Positions 17,569-26,121 of a DNA stretch of 64,000 bases are shown here, piece by piece (the stretch's first letter is position 1; each line of letters opens with the position of its first letter). The translations under genes and the position numbers were made by a program. Origin of the DNA: Alitiscatomonas aceti (GTDB lineage: Bacteria; Bacillota; Clostridia; Lachnospirales; Lachnospiraceae); assembly GCF_025567195.1 (NCBI RefSeq), contig NZ_JAOQJF010000001.1:138811-202810 (forward strand), written 5' to 3'. Under the pieces are notes generated by a model. That model was given only the letters and a program-made list of their open reading frames with translations. It did no database searches and had not been told where the DNA came from.

Positions 17569-18705
17569 TTATTCGCTCTCTCCGCCCTTCACCTGCGGCC
17601 GTCCCAGGCTTTCCCACTTGAGGTATGCGCTGATGAATCCGTCGATGCCGCCATCCAGCACGCTGGTCACATTCCCGCTCTCAAAGCCGGTCCTGTGATC
17701 CTTAATGAGCGTATAGGGCTGGAGCACATAGGAACGGATCTGGCTGCCCCAGGCGATCTCCTTGACATCGCCCCGGAGATCAGAGATCTTCTCCGCATTC
17801 TCCTGCTGCTTCAGCATATAAAGCTTTGCCTTTAACATCTGCATGGCCCTGTCCTTGTTCTGGAACTGGGACCGTTCATTCTGGCACTGTACCACGATCC
17901 CTGTGGGGATATGGGTGATACGCACCGCAGAGGAGGTCTTATTGATGTGCTGCCCGCCGGCGCCGCTGGACCGGTAAGTATCGATTCTTAAGTCATCCGG
18001 ATTGATCTCCACATCCAGATCCTCCTCAATATCCGGCATCACGTCGCAGGATACAAAGGAGGTCTGCCGCTTTCCGTTGGCGTTGAACGGAGAGATCCGC
18101 ACCAGGCGGTGGACGCCTCTCTCGGATTTCAGATATCCAAAGGCGTTCTCCCCGTTGATCTGGAGGGTCACTGACTTGATCCCGGCCTCTTCACCTGCCA
18201 GATAGTCTAACATCTCCACGGAAAAGCCCTTGCTCTCCGCCCACCGGCAGTACATCCGGTAAAGGATGCTGCACCAGTCGCAGGATTCGGTCCCTCCGGC
18301 TCCTGCGTTGAGGCGCATGATGGCATTGTTTCCGTCGTATTCTCCCGTCAAAAGGGTACGGAGCCGCAAAGCCTCCAGCTCGTCGGAAAACTCATCCACC
18401 ATCTTCTGTATCTCCGGAACGATGGCCGGATCGTTTTCCTCGTACCCCATCTCGATCATCAGACCGATCTCCTCATACTGGTTCTGAAGCCTGTTAAACT
18501 CCGCGACCGTATCTTTTAAATGCTTCGCTTCCTTCACAAGCCTTGTGGATAATTCTGCATCTTCCCAGAAGCTGGGCTCCTCCATGGTCTTGTCAAGCTC
18601 GTCGATCCGCCTGATCTTCGCATCCAGGTTTAAGGATTCCCGAACTTCCTGAAGCGGTTTTTCATATGTGGATAACGTATATTTAAACTGATCTAACTCA
18701 ACCAT
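17569..18705 (-). CDS. prfB: Peptide chain release factor 2
   Basis: 378 residues, full length. It carries the catalytic GGQ loop (SSGAGGQHINKTSSAVR) and the RF2 stop-reading tripeptide SPF (RISPFNANGKRQTSF), so it should release at UGA and UAA. The whole protein is in one frame from ATG: the region around codons 20-30 (RESLNLDAK) has no CTT-TGA slip site, so the usual +1 frameshift autoregulation is absent. It starts 16 bp after secA and is probably cotranscribed. Confidence 0.96.
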   Translation of the reverse strand: MVELDQFKYTLSTYEKPLQEVRESLNLDAKIRRIDELDKTMEEPSFWEDAELSTRLVKEAKHLKDTVAEFNRLQNQYEEIGLMIEMGYEENDPAIVPEIQKMVDEFSDELEALRLRTLLTGEYDGNNAIMRLNAGAGGTESCDWCSILYRMYCRWAESKGFSVEMLDYLAGEEAGIKSVTLQINGENAFGYLKSERGVHRLVRISPFNANGKRQTSFVSCDVMPDIEEDLDVEINPDDLRIDTYRSSGAGGQHINKTSSAVRITHIPTGIVVQCQNERSQFQNKDRAMQMLKAKLYMLKQQENAEKISDLRGDVKEIAWGSQIRSYVLQPYTLIKDHRTGFESGNVTSVLDGGIDGFISAYLKWESLGRPQVKGGESE

Positions 18706-18721
18706 AGAATCTCGTCCTCTC

Positions 18722-21301
18722 TTACTGGGCTAACGGTTTTCTGCCGTGGCACTGTTTATATTTTTTACCGGATCCGCAGGGACAGGGATCGTTGGGGTAG
18801 ATCTTCTGGGCGGCCCGTCTCTGGGGAGTTCTGGCGGCCGTGTTGTCCCTGTTGGTGCCTGTCACCCGGGCCGCAGCCTCTCTCTCGATCTTCTGCTCCA
18901 CACGGATATGGCAGAGGATGCGGACCGTATCTTCACGGATGGCAGAGGACATATCCTCAAACATCTCATATCCGCTCATCTTATACTCTACCAGCGGATC
19001 CCTCTGGCCATAGGCCTGAAGGCCGATCCCCTGGCGGAGCTGGTCCATATCGTCGATATGGGACATCCACTTATTGTCGATCACCTTTAAGAGCACCACC
19101 CGCTCGATCTCACGGATCTGCTCTGCATCCGGGAATTCTGCTTCCTTGGCCTCATAGAACTTGGTGGCCTTTTCCTTTAAGGCGTGCTTCAGTTCATCCT
19201 TCTTCATATGACGGATCTCGTCATTGAGCTCCAGGGGCTTTAAGGGAATGATCGGAAGAATCAGCTCGTTCAGCTCCTTAAAGTTCCACTTATCCGCAGA
19301 CTGCTCGTCTCCAATGGACATATCCACAGCGCCTTCCACGATGTCGTTGAGCATCTTCATGATCACGTTGCGCATGTTCTCTCCGTTTAATACCTGGAGA
19401 CGCTCTGCGTAGATCACCTCACGCTGCTCGTTCATGACTTCATCGTATTTTAACAGGTTCTCACGGATCCCGTAGTTATTTGTCTCAATCTTTTTCTGGG
19501 CCTTTTCGATGGCTGTGGACAGCATCTTATGCTCGATCTGCTCGTTCTCCGGAACTCCCAGGGCATTAAACATGCTCATAAGCTTATCTGAACCGAAGAG
19601 ACGCATCAGGTCGTCCTCCAGGGACAGGTAGAAACGGGATTCACCCGGATCGCCCTGACGGCCGGAACGGCCGCGGAGCTGGTTGTCGATACGTCTGGAC
19701 TCATGGCGCTCCGTACCAATGATCTTTAAGCCGCCCAGGGCCTTGGATTCGTCATCCAGCTTGATATCCGTACCACGGCCGGCCATGTTGGTGGCAATGG
19801 TCACAGCGCCGTGTACGCCGGCCTCTGCAACGATCTCCGCCTCCAGCTCATGGAACTTGGCGTTTAATACCTTATGGGGAACTCCGCGCTTTTTCAGCAT
19901 GTGGCTTAACATTTCGGAGGTCTCGATGGTGATGGTGCCCACCAGCACCGGCTGTCCCTTTTCATGGGCCTTTACGATTTCCTCCACCACAGCGTGGAAT
20001 TTTTCCTTCTTCGTCTTATAAACGGCATCCTCCAGATCCTTACGGACCACCGGACGGTTGGTGGGGATCACGATAACATCCATTCCGTAGATATTCCGGA
20101 ACTCCCGCTCCTCTGTCTGGGCCGTACCGGTCATACCGGCCTTCTTGCGGAACTTATTAAAGAAGTTCTGGAAGGTGATGGTGGCCAGGGTCCTGGACTC
20201 TCTTCTTACGTTTACGTGCTCCTTCGCCTCGATGGCCTGGTGGAGACCGTCGGAATACCGGCGGCCCGGCATGATACGGCCGGTGAACTCGTCAACGATC
20301 AGCACCTCGTCATCCTTTACTACATAATCCTTATCCCGGAACATCATGTAATTGGCGCGGAGGGCCAGGATGATGTTGTGCTGGATCTCCAGGTTCTCCG
20401 GATCAGCCAGGTTTTCAATATGGAAGAACTGCTCTACCTTCTTAACGCCCTCGGCCGTTAAGTTTACCACCTTATCCTTTTCGTTTACGATAAAGTCTCC
20501 GGTCTCTTCGATCTCCTCGCCCATGATGGCGTTGAACTTATTGAACTCTCCGGACTCCTCGCCCCGGGTCAGCTGCCTTGCCAGCACATCGCAGACCTCG
20601 TAGAGCTTTGTGGATTTTCCGCTCTGGCCGGAAATGATCAGAGGTGTTCTGGCTTCATCGATGAGGACAGAGTCCACCTCGTCGATGATACAGTAATCCA
20701 GGTCTCTCAGCACCATCTGCTCTTTGTAGATGGCCATGTTGTCGCGGAGATAGTCAAAGCCCAGCTCGTTGTTGGTCACATAGGTGATATCGCAGTTATA
20801 GGCGGCCTTTCTCTCTTCGGAGGTCATGGAGTTTAATACCACGCCCACTTTAAGGCCTAAGAATTCATGGACCTGTCCCATCCACTCGGCGTCACGCTTT
20901 GCCAGATAGTCGTTGACCGTTACGATCTGGACGCCCTTTCCGGACAGCGCGTTTAAGTAGGCCGGACATGTGGACACAAGGGTCTTTCCTTCACCGGTCT
21001 TCATCTCTGCGATACGGCCCTGGTGCAGGACGATACCGCCGATGAGCTGGACCGGATAATGCTCCATTTTTAAGGTTCTTTTTGCTGCTTCCCGGACGGT
21101 GGCAAAGGCCTCCGGAAGAAGATCATCCAGAGTCTCTCCGGCTGCCAGGCGCTCTTTAAACTTCCTGGTCTGGTCCTTTAACTCCTCGTCGCTCATTTTC
21201 TGCATTTCCGGACGCAGCTTTTCAATTTTATCAATAATCGGGTAGATCAGCTTCAGCTCCCGCTCACTGTGCGTTCCAAATACTTTTTCAACAAGATTCA
21301 T
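18722..21301 (-). CDS. secA: Preprotein translocase ATPase SecA
   Basis: 859 residues from the ATG at 21301, preceded by AGGAG 8 bp upstream; the frame runs 24 codons further but the family start is MNLVEKVFG. Walker A is MKTGEGKT, the DEAD box is DEVDSVLIDEA, and TNMAGRGTDI and LRGRSGRQGD mark the second motor domain. The C-terminus has the zinc-binding SEC-C motif NDPCPCGSGKKYKQCHG. It drives protein export through SecYEG. First gene of secA-prfB. Confidence 0.98.
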   Translation of the reverse strand: MNLVEKVFGTHSERELKLIYPIIDKIEKLRPEMQKMSDEELKDQTRKFKERLAAGETLDDLLPEAFATVREAAKRTLKMEHYPVQLIGGIVLHQGRIAEMKTGEGKTLVSTCPAYLNALSGKGVQIVTVNDYLAKRDAEWMGQVHEFLGLKVGVVLNSMTSEERKAAYNCDITYVTNNELGFDYLRDNMAIYKEQMVLRDLDYCIIDEVDSVLIDEARTPLIISGQSGKSTKLYEVCDVLARQLTRGEESGEFNKFNAIMGEEIEETGDFIVNEKDKVVNLTAEGVKKVEQFFHIENLADPENLEIQHNIILALRANYMMFRDKDYVVKDDEVLIVDEFTGRIMPGRRYSDGLHQAIEAKEHVNVRRESRTLATITFQNFFNKFRKKAGMTGTAQTEEREFRNIYGMDVIVIPTNRPVVRKDLEDAVYKTKKEKFHAVVEEIVKAHEKGQPVLVGTITIETSEMLSHMLKKRGVPHKVLNAKFHELEAEIVAEAGVHGAVTIATNMAGRGTDIKLDDESKALGGLKIIGTERHESRRIDNQLRGRSGRQGDPGESRFYLSLEDDLMRLFGSDKLMSMFNALGVPENEQIEHKMLSTAIEKAQKKIETNNYGIRENLLKYDEVMNEQREVIYAERLQVLNGENMRNVIMKMLNDIVEGAVDMSIGDEQSADKWNFKELNELILPIIPLKPLELNDEIRHMKKDELKHALKEKATKFYEAKEAEFPDAEQIREIERVVLLKVIDNKWMSHIDDMDQLRQGIGLQAYGQRDPLVEYKMSGYEMFEDMSSAIREDTVRILCHIRVEQKIEREAAARVTGTNRDNTAARTPQRRAAQKIYPNDPCPCGSGKKYKQCHGRKPLAQ

Positions 21302-21385
21302 TCTGCACGCTCCTAAATCTAAAACATTCTTTTTCCCCGGCTTTCTGTGGCCGGAGGACAATTCTGCTATCATACAATCCTTTAT

Positions 21386-21414
21386 ATTCTATCACCTTCA
21401 TACGGTTTATTCAA
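21386..21414 (-). promoter_or_regulatory. Putative secA promoter
   Basis: Minus-strand TTGAAT (21409-21414), 17-bp spacer, TAGAAT (21386-21391), about 85 bp upstream of secA. Confidence 0.5.
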
Positions 21415-21560
21415 TGCTTTCCTTTTTTTTTAACAATTTAGACATATTTCTGTCCATGGCTCCGGCCGCCGGATGGGACCATTCCGCCGCTTTCACCCGC
21501 CTGGAATGTAAAATTATTGTAAACTGGCAGATTGCACAAACCATACATTCGATTTTCTGG

Positions 21561-21686
21561 TTATCCACTTTATCCACCGTCGTCCACAAAACTTTTGTTG
21601 AAAGTTGTCCCCCCTGTTTTTCCTTTATTTTACTGAAAAATGCACTTATACACCAAGTTATCCACATTATCCACAATTTATCCCAT
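21561..21686 (+). promoter_or_regulatory. Cluster of tandem DnaA boxes
   Basis: Seven same-strand matches to TTATNCACA. Two are perfect TTATCCACA (21658-21666, 21667-21675). Three have one mismatch (21561-21569, 21570-21578, 21646-21654). Two are weaker (21580-21588, 21678-21686). Several abut with 9-bp repeat length. No dnaA gene lies in the window. Confidence 0.7.
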
Positions 21687-21871
21687 GGTTGATTCCTATT
21701 TTTCGGTGGACGCGTAATTTTTCATATTTTTGTACACATCTCATAAAATTCACTTTTTCGACCAGTTTTTCCAGCAAAACCATTGACAAATGGCGAAGGC
21801 TGTCGATAGTACCCCTATCGTTTTACAGATCTGTACACCCCTTCAAGTTGTCGCACCTTTTATAATTTTAG

Positions 21872-21900
21872 TTGTTTTTTACAGAATTATATGCTATAAT
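21872..21900 (+). promoter_or_regulatory. Promoter of hpf
   Basis: TTGTTT (21872-21877), 17-bp spacer, TATAAT (21895-21900) with an extended -10 TGC, 30 bp before the ATG. Confidence 0.75.
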
Positions 21901-21930
21901 AAGACCATCCCAAAAGAAGGAGTTGATTCT

Positions 21931-22458
21931 ATGCGTTATATCATCAGCGGAAAGAACATCGACATTACACCAGGTTTAAAAGAAGCAGCAGAAAATAAGA
22001 TCGGAAAGCTGGAACGCTATTTTTCTCCTGATACGGAAGTACAGGTAACCATGAGCGTAGAGAAAGGACGCCAGAAAATTGAGGTAACGATCCCTGTCAA
22101 AGGCAGCATCATCCGTGCCGAACAGGATTCCAATGATATGTATGTTTCCATTGACCTTGTGGAAGAGATCATCGAACGTCAGATCAAAAAATATAAAACA
22201 AAACTCATTGATAAGAAACAGAGTGCGCTTTCCTTCAGTGAGGCCTTCCTGCAGGAGGAGCCGGAGCATGAGGAGACCATAAAGATCGTAAAGACCAAAC
22301 GCTTCGCAATGAAGCCTATGGATCCGGAGGAGGCCTGCATCCAGATGGAGCTTCTGGGCCACAACTTCTTTATGTTCCTGAACGCAGATACCAACGAGGT
22401 CAATGTTGTTTATAAGAGAAAATCAAATTCCTATGGTCTGATCGAACCGGAATTCTAA
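21931..22458 (+). CDS. hpf: Long-form ribosome hibernation promoting factor
   Basis: 175 residues from the ATG at 21931, preceded by AAGAAGGAG. The N-terminal S30AE domain (about 1-100; MRYIISGKNIDITPGLKEA) binds the 30S decoding site, and the C-terminal domain (about 118-175; RFAMKPMDPEEACIQMELLGHNFFMF) dimerises 70S particles into 100S. The long form is the standard Firmicute version and acts in stationary phase or stress. Single-gene unit with its own promoter and terminator. Confidence 0.96.
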   Translation: MRYIISGKNIDITPGLKEAAENKIGKLERYFSPDTEVQVTMSVEKGRQKIEVTIPVKGSIIRAEQDSNDMYVSIDLVEEIIERQIKKYKTKLIDKKQSALSFSEAFLQEEPEHEETIKIVKTKRFAMKPMDPEEACIQMELLGHNFFMFLNADTNEVNVVYKRKSNSYGLIEPEF

Positions 22459-22481
22459 TGACCCCCATGGACAAGCTTTTT

Positions 22482-22519
22482 AAAGGCCGGTGCGCGGAAT
22501 CTCCCGCACCGGTCTTTTT
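22482..22519 (+). terminator. Terminator of hpf
   Basis: CCGGTGCG (22487-22494) pairs with CGCACCGG (22505-22512), followed by TCTTTTT. Confidence 0.85.
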
Positions 22520-22538
22520 ATGAAAGAGAGGAATCACA

Positions 22539-23036
22539 ATGAAAATATCCATCGTTTACCATTCATCCACAGGCCGCACAGAGGCAGCCGCAAAAGAGAT
22601 CGTCAAAGGCATTGAGGCCGTAGAGGACATGGAGGCCGTTCTGATCCCCGTTTCATCCTTCAGTGAAAAAAAGGACGAGTATGTAAAGGAGCTCCAGGAA
22701 TCCGCCGGCGTATTATTCGGAACGCCGGATTATTATGCCGCTGAATCCTGGCAGCTAAAGCAGTGGCTGGATACCTGCCCTGTAAGCCTGGGCGGAAAGC
22801 TGGGCGGCGCCTTCGCCACCTCCAATGTTCCCCAGGGCGGCCCGGTCATGGCCATCGAAAGCATCCTGACCCAGCTCCTGGTAAAGGGAATGCTGGTCTA
22901 CTCCGGCGGGACCAGCCTTGGAAAACCCAATATCCATCTGGGGCCTGTATGTACCGGGCCGGAAATGACTGGAATGGACCTCTTCCCCGTATTTGGACAG
23001 CGCTTCGCCTCCAAAGCAGCCGAGCTCTTCAGGTAA
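22539..23036 (+). CDS. Flavodoxin-like / NAD(P)H:quinone oxidoreductase-type flavoprotein
   Basis: 165 residues. The FMN phosphate loop is HSSTGRTEAAA (residues 8-18), and GTPDYYAAESWQLKQWLD and the GGAFATSNVPQGG segment match WrbA/flavodoxin-family proteins. It probably binds FMN and transfers electrons or reduces quinones in the cytoplasm; the partner is unknown. GAGAGGAAT precedes the start. It lies between two terminators, so it is a single-gene unit. Confidence 0.85.
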   Translation: MKISIVYHSSTGRTEAAAKEIVKGIEAVEDMEAVLIPVSSFSEKKDEYVKELQESAGVLFGTPDYYAAESWQLKQWLDTCPVSLGGKLGGAFATSNVPQGGPVMAIESILTQLLVKGMLVYSGGTSLGKPNIHLGPVCTGPEMTGMDLFPVFGQRFASKAAELFR

Positions 23037-23065
23037 GCTCCGTAAATAGGACGTACATTCCTAAG

Positions 23066-23119
23066 ACAAAAATGTCCCCTGGCTATCCATAATAACTGGT
23101 GGCCAGGGGACATTTTTGT
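23066..23119. terminator. Perfect bidirectional terminator
   Basis: Eighteen-base perfect arms (23066-23083 and 23102-23119) with A/T tracts built into the stem. It separates the converging flavodoxin and serine dehydratase genes. Confidence 0.92.
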
Positions 23120-23126
23120 TTTGATC

Positions 23127-24020
23127 CTATTTTTTCATTTTATTCCGTTTATTCGCACATGCCATACAATTCTCGCAGGCGCTCTTGGCAACAGCCATAC
23201 CGCCCAGAGAGGTCTCCCTGAGCTCCGATGGGATGGAACGTCCCACGGCGTACATGACCCCAATGGTCTCGTCGATGGGCGTGATGCTCTTTACGCCTGC
23301 CAGAGAAAGCTCCGCAGAGATCAGCGCATTGGAAGCGCCCATGGCGTTCCGGTTCTGGCAGGGATTCTCCACCAGGCCGCCGATGGGGTCACAGACCAGA
23401 CCCAGGATGTTGACCATGGCAAAGGAGGCCGCGTCCATGCACTGCCTCGGAGTGCCTCCAAAAAGCTCCACAGCCGCCGATGCAGCCATGGCGCTGGCAG
23501 ACCCCACCTCTGCCTGGCAGCCGCCCTCTGCTCCCGCTGTGGTGGCGTTTCTGGTGATCAGATAGCCGATGGCAGCCGCGTTGAACAGTGCCTGGCAGAT
23601 CTCGTCATCGGTAAAGCCGTACTGCTCCTGGAGAGCGCAGAGGGTTCCCGGGATCACGCCGGAGGAACCGGCTGTGGGAGCCGCCACGATAAGTCCCATG
23701 GAAGCGTTGACCTCCAGGACGCCCACCGCATAGGCAATGGCCTTGGAGACCACGTCGCCGCAGATATTTTTTCCCTGCTCCCGTAAGGCGTGGAGCTTCT
23801 TGCTCTCTCCACCGATCATGCCGCCCATGCTGACGATGTCCTCCTTCAGGGGCTTCTTTACCGCCGCCTGCATGATGGAAAAGGCCTTTTTCATTCTGGC
23901 TTTTGTCTTTTCCCCGTCCTGCTCCAGGAACGTGGTCTCCCGCTCGAACATGGCCTCGGAGATCTTTTTATTTTCTTTTTCACAGTATTCTAAAAGCTGC
24001 GCACCGTTGATAAAATTCAT
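23127..24020 (-). CDS. sdaAA: L-serine dehydratase, iron-sulfur-dependent, alpha subunit
   Basis: 297 residues, the usual length of the separate alpha chain in Firmicutes. Cluster-binding cysteines are visible in EGGCQAEVGSASAM and in CDPIGGLVENPC; the family holds an oxygen-sensitive [4Fe-4S] cluster that activates serine. Motif APTAGSSGVIPG is typical. With the beta subunit it converts L-serine to pyruvate and ammonia. It begins 15 bp after sdaAB and ends at a perfect terminator. Confidence 0.96.
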   Translation of the reverse strand: MNFINGAQLLEYCEKENKKISEAMFERETTFLEQDGEKTKARMKKAFSIMQAAVKKPLKEDIVSMGGMIGGESKKLHALREQGKNICGDVVSKAIAYAVGVLEVNASMGLIVAAPTAGSSGVIPGTLCALQEQYGFTDDEICQALFNAAAIGYLITRNATTAGAEGGCQAEVGSASAMAASAAVELFGGTPRQCMDAASFAMVNILGLVCDPIGGLVENPCQNRNAMGASNALISAELSLAGVKSITPIDETIGVMYAVGRSIPSELRETSLGGMAVAKSACENCMACANKRNKMKK

Positions 24021-24035
24021 ATCCCTTTCCCTCCG

Positions 24036-24713
24036 TTAATCCAGCTGGATGGCCGGCACTACCAGCACATTTGTCACTGATTCCACGCCCTTTAAGGCGC
24101 TGACTACCTGGTTTGACACATTGGTATCCACTTCGATGATGGCGTAAGCCCGTTTTCCCTTGCTCTCCCGGTAAAGGCGCAGGGAACCGATGTTCAGATC
24201 GTAGGCGCTTAAAACCGTGGTCACAAAGGCCAGGGTCCCCTTCTTGTCCACATGCTCCACCACTAACGTGCAGTAATTGCCCGTCAGCTCCACATCCACG
24301 CCGTTGAGCCTTGTGATCACCGCATTTCCGCCGCCGATGGATTTTCCCCGCAGGGACACAACGCTCCCGTCCTTATCCGTCACGTAGATATCCACGGTAT
24401 TGGGATAGATCTCCTTGTCTGTAAAGTTCTCTTCAAAGGAAAACGCCAGGCCGGCCTCCTTTGCGTGCTCAAAAGAATCCCGGATCCGCTCATCGTCGGG
24501 ATGGTATCCCAGGATACCGCCCACCAGGGCCCGGTCCGTACCATGGCCATGGTACGTTCTTGCAAAAGAGCCGTAAAGCACAAATTTCACAGACACAGCC
24601 CTTTCTACCATACGGCCCGCAACAAAGGCGATCCGCAGCGCTCCTGCTGTGTGGGAGCTGGAGGGACCGATCATATTTGGTCCCAGAATATCAAACGTTC
24701 CAATCTCGTTCAT
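24036..24713 (-). CDS. sdaAB: L-serine dehydratase, iron-sulfur-dependent, beta subunit
   Basis: 225 residues. The N-terminal part has the GPSSSHTAGALRIAF motif of the substrate-binding barrel; the C-terminal 70 residues (TLVVEHVDKKGTLAFVTTVL) are an ACT domain, a known serine-sensing regulatory module in this enzyme. It lies 22 bp downstream of the NlpC/P60 gene and just before sdaAA, probably in one transcript. Confidence 0.95.
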   Translation of the reverse strand: MNEIGTFDILGPNMIGPSSSHTAGALRIAFVAGRMVERAVSVKFVLYGSFARTYHGHGTDRALVGGILGYHPDDERIRDSFEHAKEAGLAFSFEENFTDKEIYPNTVDIYVTDKDGSVVSLRGKSIGGGNAVITRLNGVDVELTGNYCTLVVEHVDKKGTLAFVTTVLSAYDLNIGSLRLYRESKGKRAYAIIEVDTNVSNQVVSALKGVESVTNVLVVPAIQLD

Positions 24714-24735
24714 ACCCTTTGATTCCTCCTGAATG

Positions 24736-26106
24736 TTAATTTAAAAACGTAACCGCCTTATACGGCGTCCTGTAATATGCAGTTGTGGTCATGATCCCAT
24801 TTTTAGGCGTGCTGGCGTGGATGATCTGTCCGCCGCCGATGTACAGGGCCACATGGTTGATGTAGTCGCCGCTGGCGTAGAACAGCAGATCTCCCGGCTG
24901 GACCGAATCGATGGGGATCTCTTTTCCCTTGGCCGCCTGGTCCCTGGAGCTCCTTCCGGTGCTGATCCCGAAGTGCTCAAAGATCTTCATCGTAAAGCCT
25001 GAGCAGTCCGCTCCCTCTGTAAGGCTTGTCCCGCCGTATACATAGGGATTTCCCAGGAACTGCTTTGCATAAGCCACAATGGCTGTTCGGGTGGCAGAGG
25101 CCAGCTCTGCGCTTCCGGGGCCGGACGGAGCCAGGATCCCCTGGGAAGCGTCCGTATCCCCGCCGGGACCGGACTGGCTGCCGATGGTTCCGGAATTTCC
25201 AGAGCCAGCTCCGCTGTCCGGGCTATTGGTTCCGGAACCTCCAGCGTTCCCGCTGCTTCCGCTGCCTCCAGGCCCGGACTGGCTTCCAACACCCGTATTC
25301 TGGCCCTCCGCAGGCTTCATCGGGTTCTTGGAGACCGGCTCCTCATTGGGGTTTGCCTGGATAAAACCGATCTCCGACGAGGAGATCTCCGGTGAGATCA
25401 CGGTGCCTTCATTCTGGACGCCCTCCTCTTTCCGAAGCTGTTCCATGGCGGCGATGGCCTCCTGGGCCTCCTTCTGGAGCTTTTCCGTTTCCTCTTTCTT
25501 TTTCTTTTCTTCCTCTACGCTGACCGCCTGGTCGAACTCCACCCGCTGGGTGATATAGTCCTTATGTACATAGCCGCTCAGCTCATAGTCCACCTGGATC
25601 TGTACAAAATCGCCCTCTTCCTTTGTGGCGATGTATTCGGCATCCCTGGACAAAAGCGTCAGCGTGGCGCTGGTGGTGTTGGGTTCCTCCCTGAGCCGCA
25701 GAGTATCGGTATTGATGGTAGCGTATACGGTTCCCACCTGCTTTGCAACCTTCTCCGCCTCCGCTCCGGTGATAAAATATTCTGCTTTTATGTATCCGTT
25801 GACAGAGCCGGACTGGATCTGATACCAGGCGCCGCCCTCGCCGTCCACGGTTTTTAAAATAGTGGCTGCGCAGTTATTATAGATCTTTCCAACGATGCCG
25901 CTGCTGGTGTTGGGCTCGGTCCGCACATTGACATAATTGCTCACCCGGGAAATGGCCACATTGGCGTACGCCTCCCCGTTGGAGCCCACCACCGGGATCC
26001 CCAGGCGGGGGCTGGTCTGGGCCGCCGTATCTGCGTAAACCGTCGCAGGAGCCAGCATAAGCGCCAGGGCGCATCCAACGGTCAGTATGATCTTTCTGTT
26101 TTTCAT
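24736..26106 (-). CDS. Secreted NlpC/P60 peptidoglycan hydrolase with SH3 domains
   Basis: 456 residues: a signal peptide to about residue 25 (ALMLAPATVYA), two bacterial SH3 domains (about 50-110 and 125-190), a charged coiled coil (about 195-225), a Gly/Ser/Pro-rich linker (about 260-340), and an NlpC/P60 domain. Catalytic residues are Cys368 (ADCSGFT), His418 (INHVALY) and His430. It should cut D-Glu-diaminoacyl bonds in peptidoglycan stem peptides. It starts 15 bp after trxB and is followed by sdaAB, an unusual mixed operon. Confidence 0.93.
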   Translation of the reverse strand: MKNRKIILTVGCALALMLAPATVYADTAAQTSPRLGIPVVGSNGEAYANVAISRVSNYVNVRTEPNTSSGIVGKIYNNCAATILKTVDGEGGAWYQIQSGSVNGYIKAEYFITGAEAEKVAKQVGTVYATINTDTLRLREEPNTTSATLTLLSRDAEYIATKEEGDFVQIQVDYELSGYVHKDYITQRVEFDQAVSVEEEKKKKEETEKLQKEAQEAIAAMEQLRKEEGVQNEGTVISPEISSSEIGFIQANPNEEPVSKNPMKPAEGQNTGVGSQSGPGGSGSSGNAGGSGTNSPDSGAGSGNSGTIGSQSGPGGDTDASQGILAPSGPGSAELASATRTAIVAYAKQFLGNPYVYGGTSLTEGADCSGFTMKIFEHFGISTGRSSRDQAAKGKEIPIDSVQPGDLLFYASGDYINHVALYIGGGQIIHASTPKNGIMTTTAYYRTPYKAVTFLN

Positions 26107-26121
26107 TCTGTCTTTCCTTCC

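Larger units (their letters stand above)
21302..21930. other. AT-rich gene-free region between secA and hpf
   Basis: 629 bp without a credible gene. It carries the secA promoter, a run of DnaA boxes (21561-21686) and the hpf promoter. Short frames here show no homology signal and lack ribosome sites. Confidence 0.7.

Noticed and set aside
16847..17617. 256-codon version of the GNAT gene
   Set aside because: The first 79 codons overlap prfB and a hairpin; the ATG at 17380 has an ideal ribosome site and matches the family start.
21407..21676. 89-codon minus-strand frame in the secA-hpf gap
   Set aside because: Composition (many Trp, Cys, Ile from AT-rich DNA), no ribosome site, and it is antisense across the DnaA boxes.
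21561..21686. Calling the DnaA-box array the chromosome origin
   Set aside because: No dnaA, dnaN or rpmH nearby and no DnaA-trio or clear unwinding element recognised; only a cluster can be supported.
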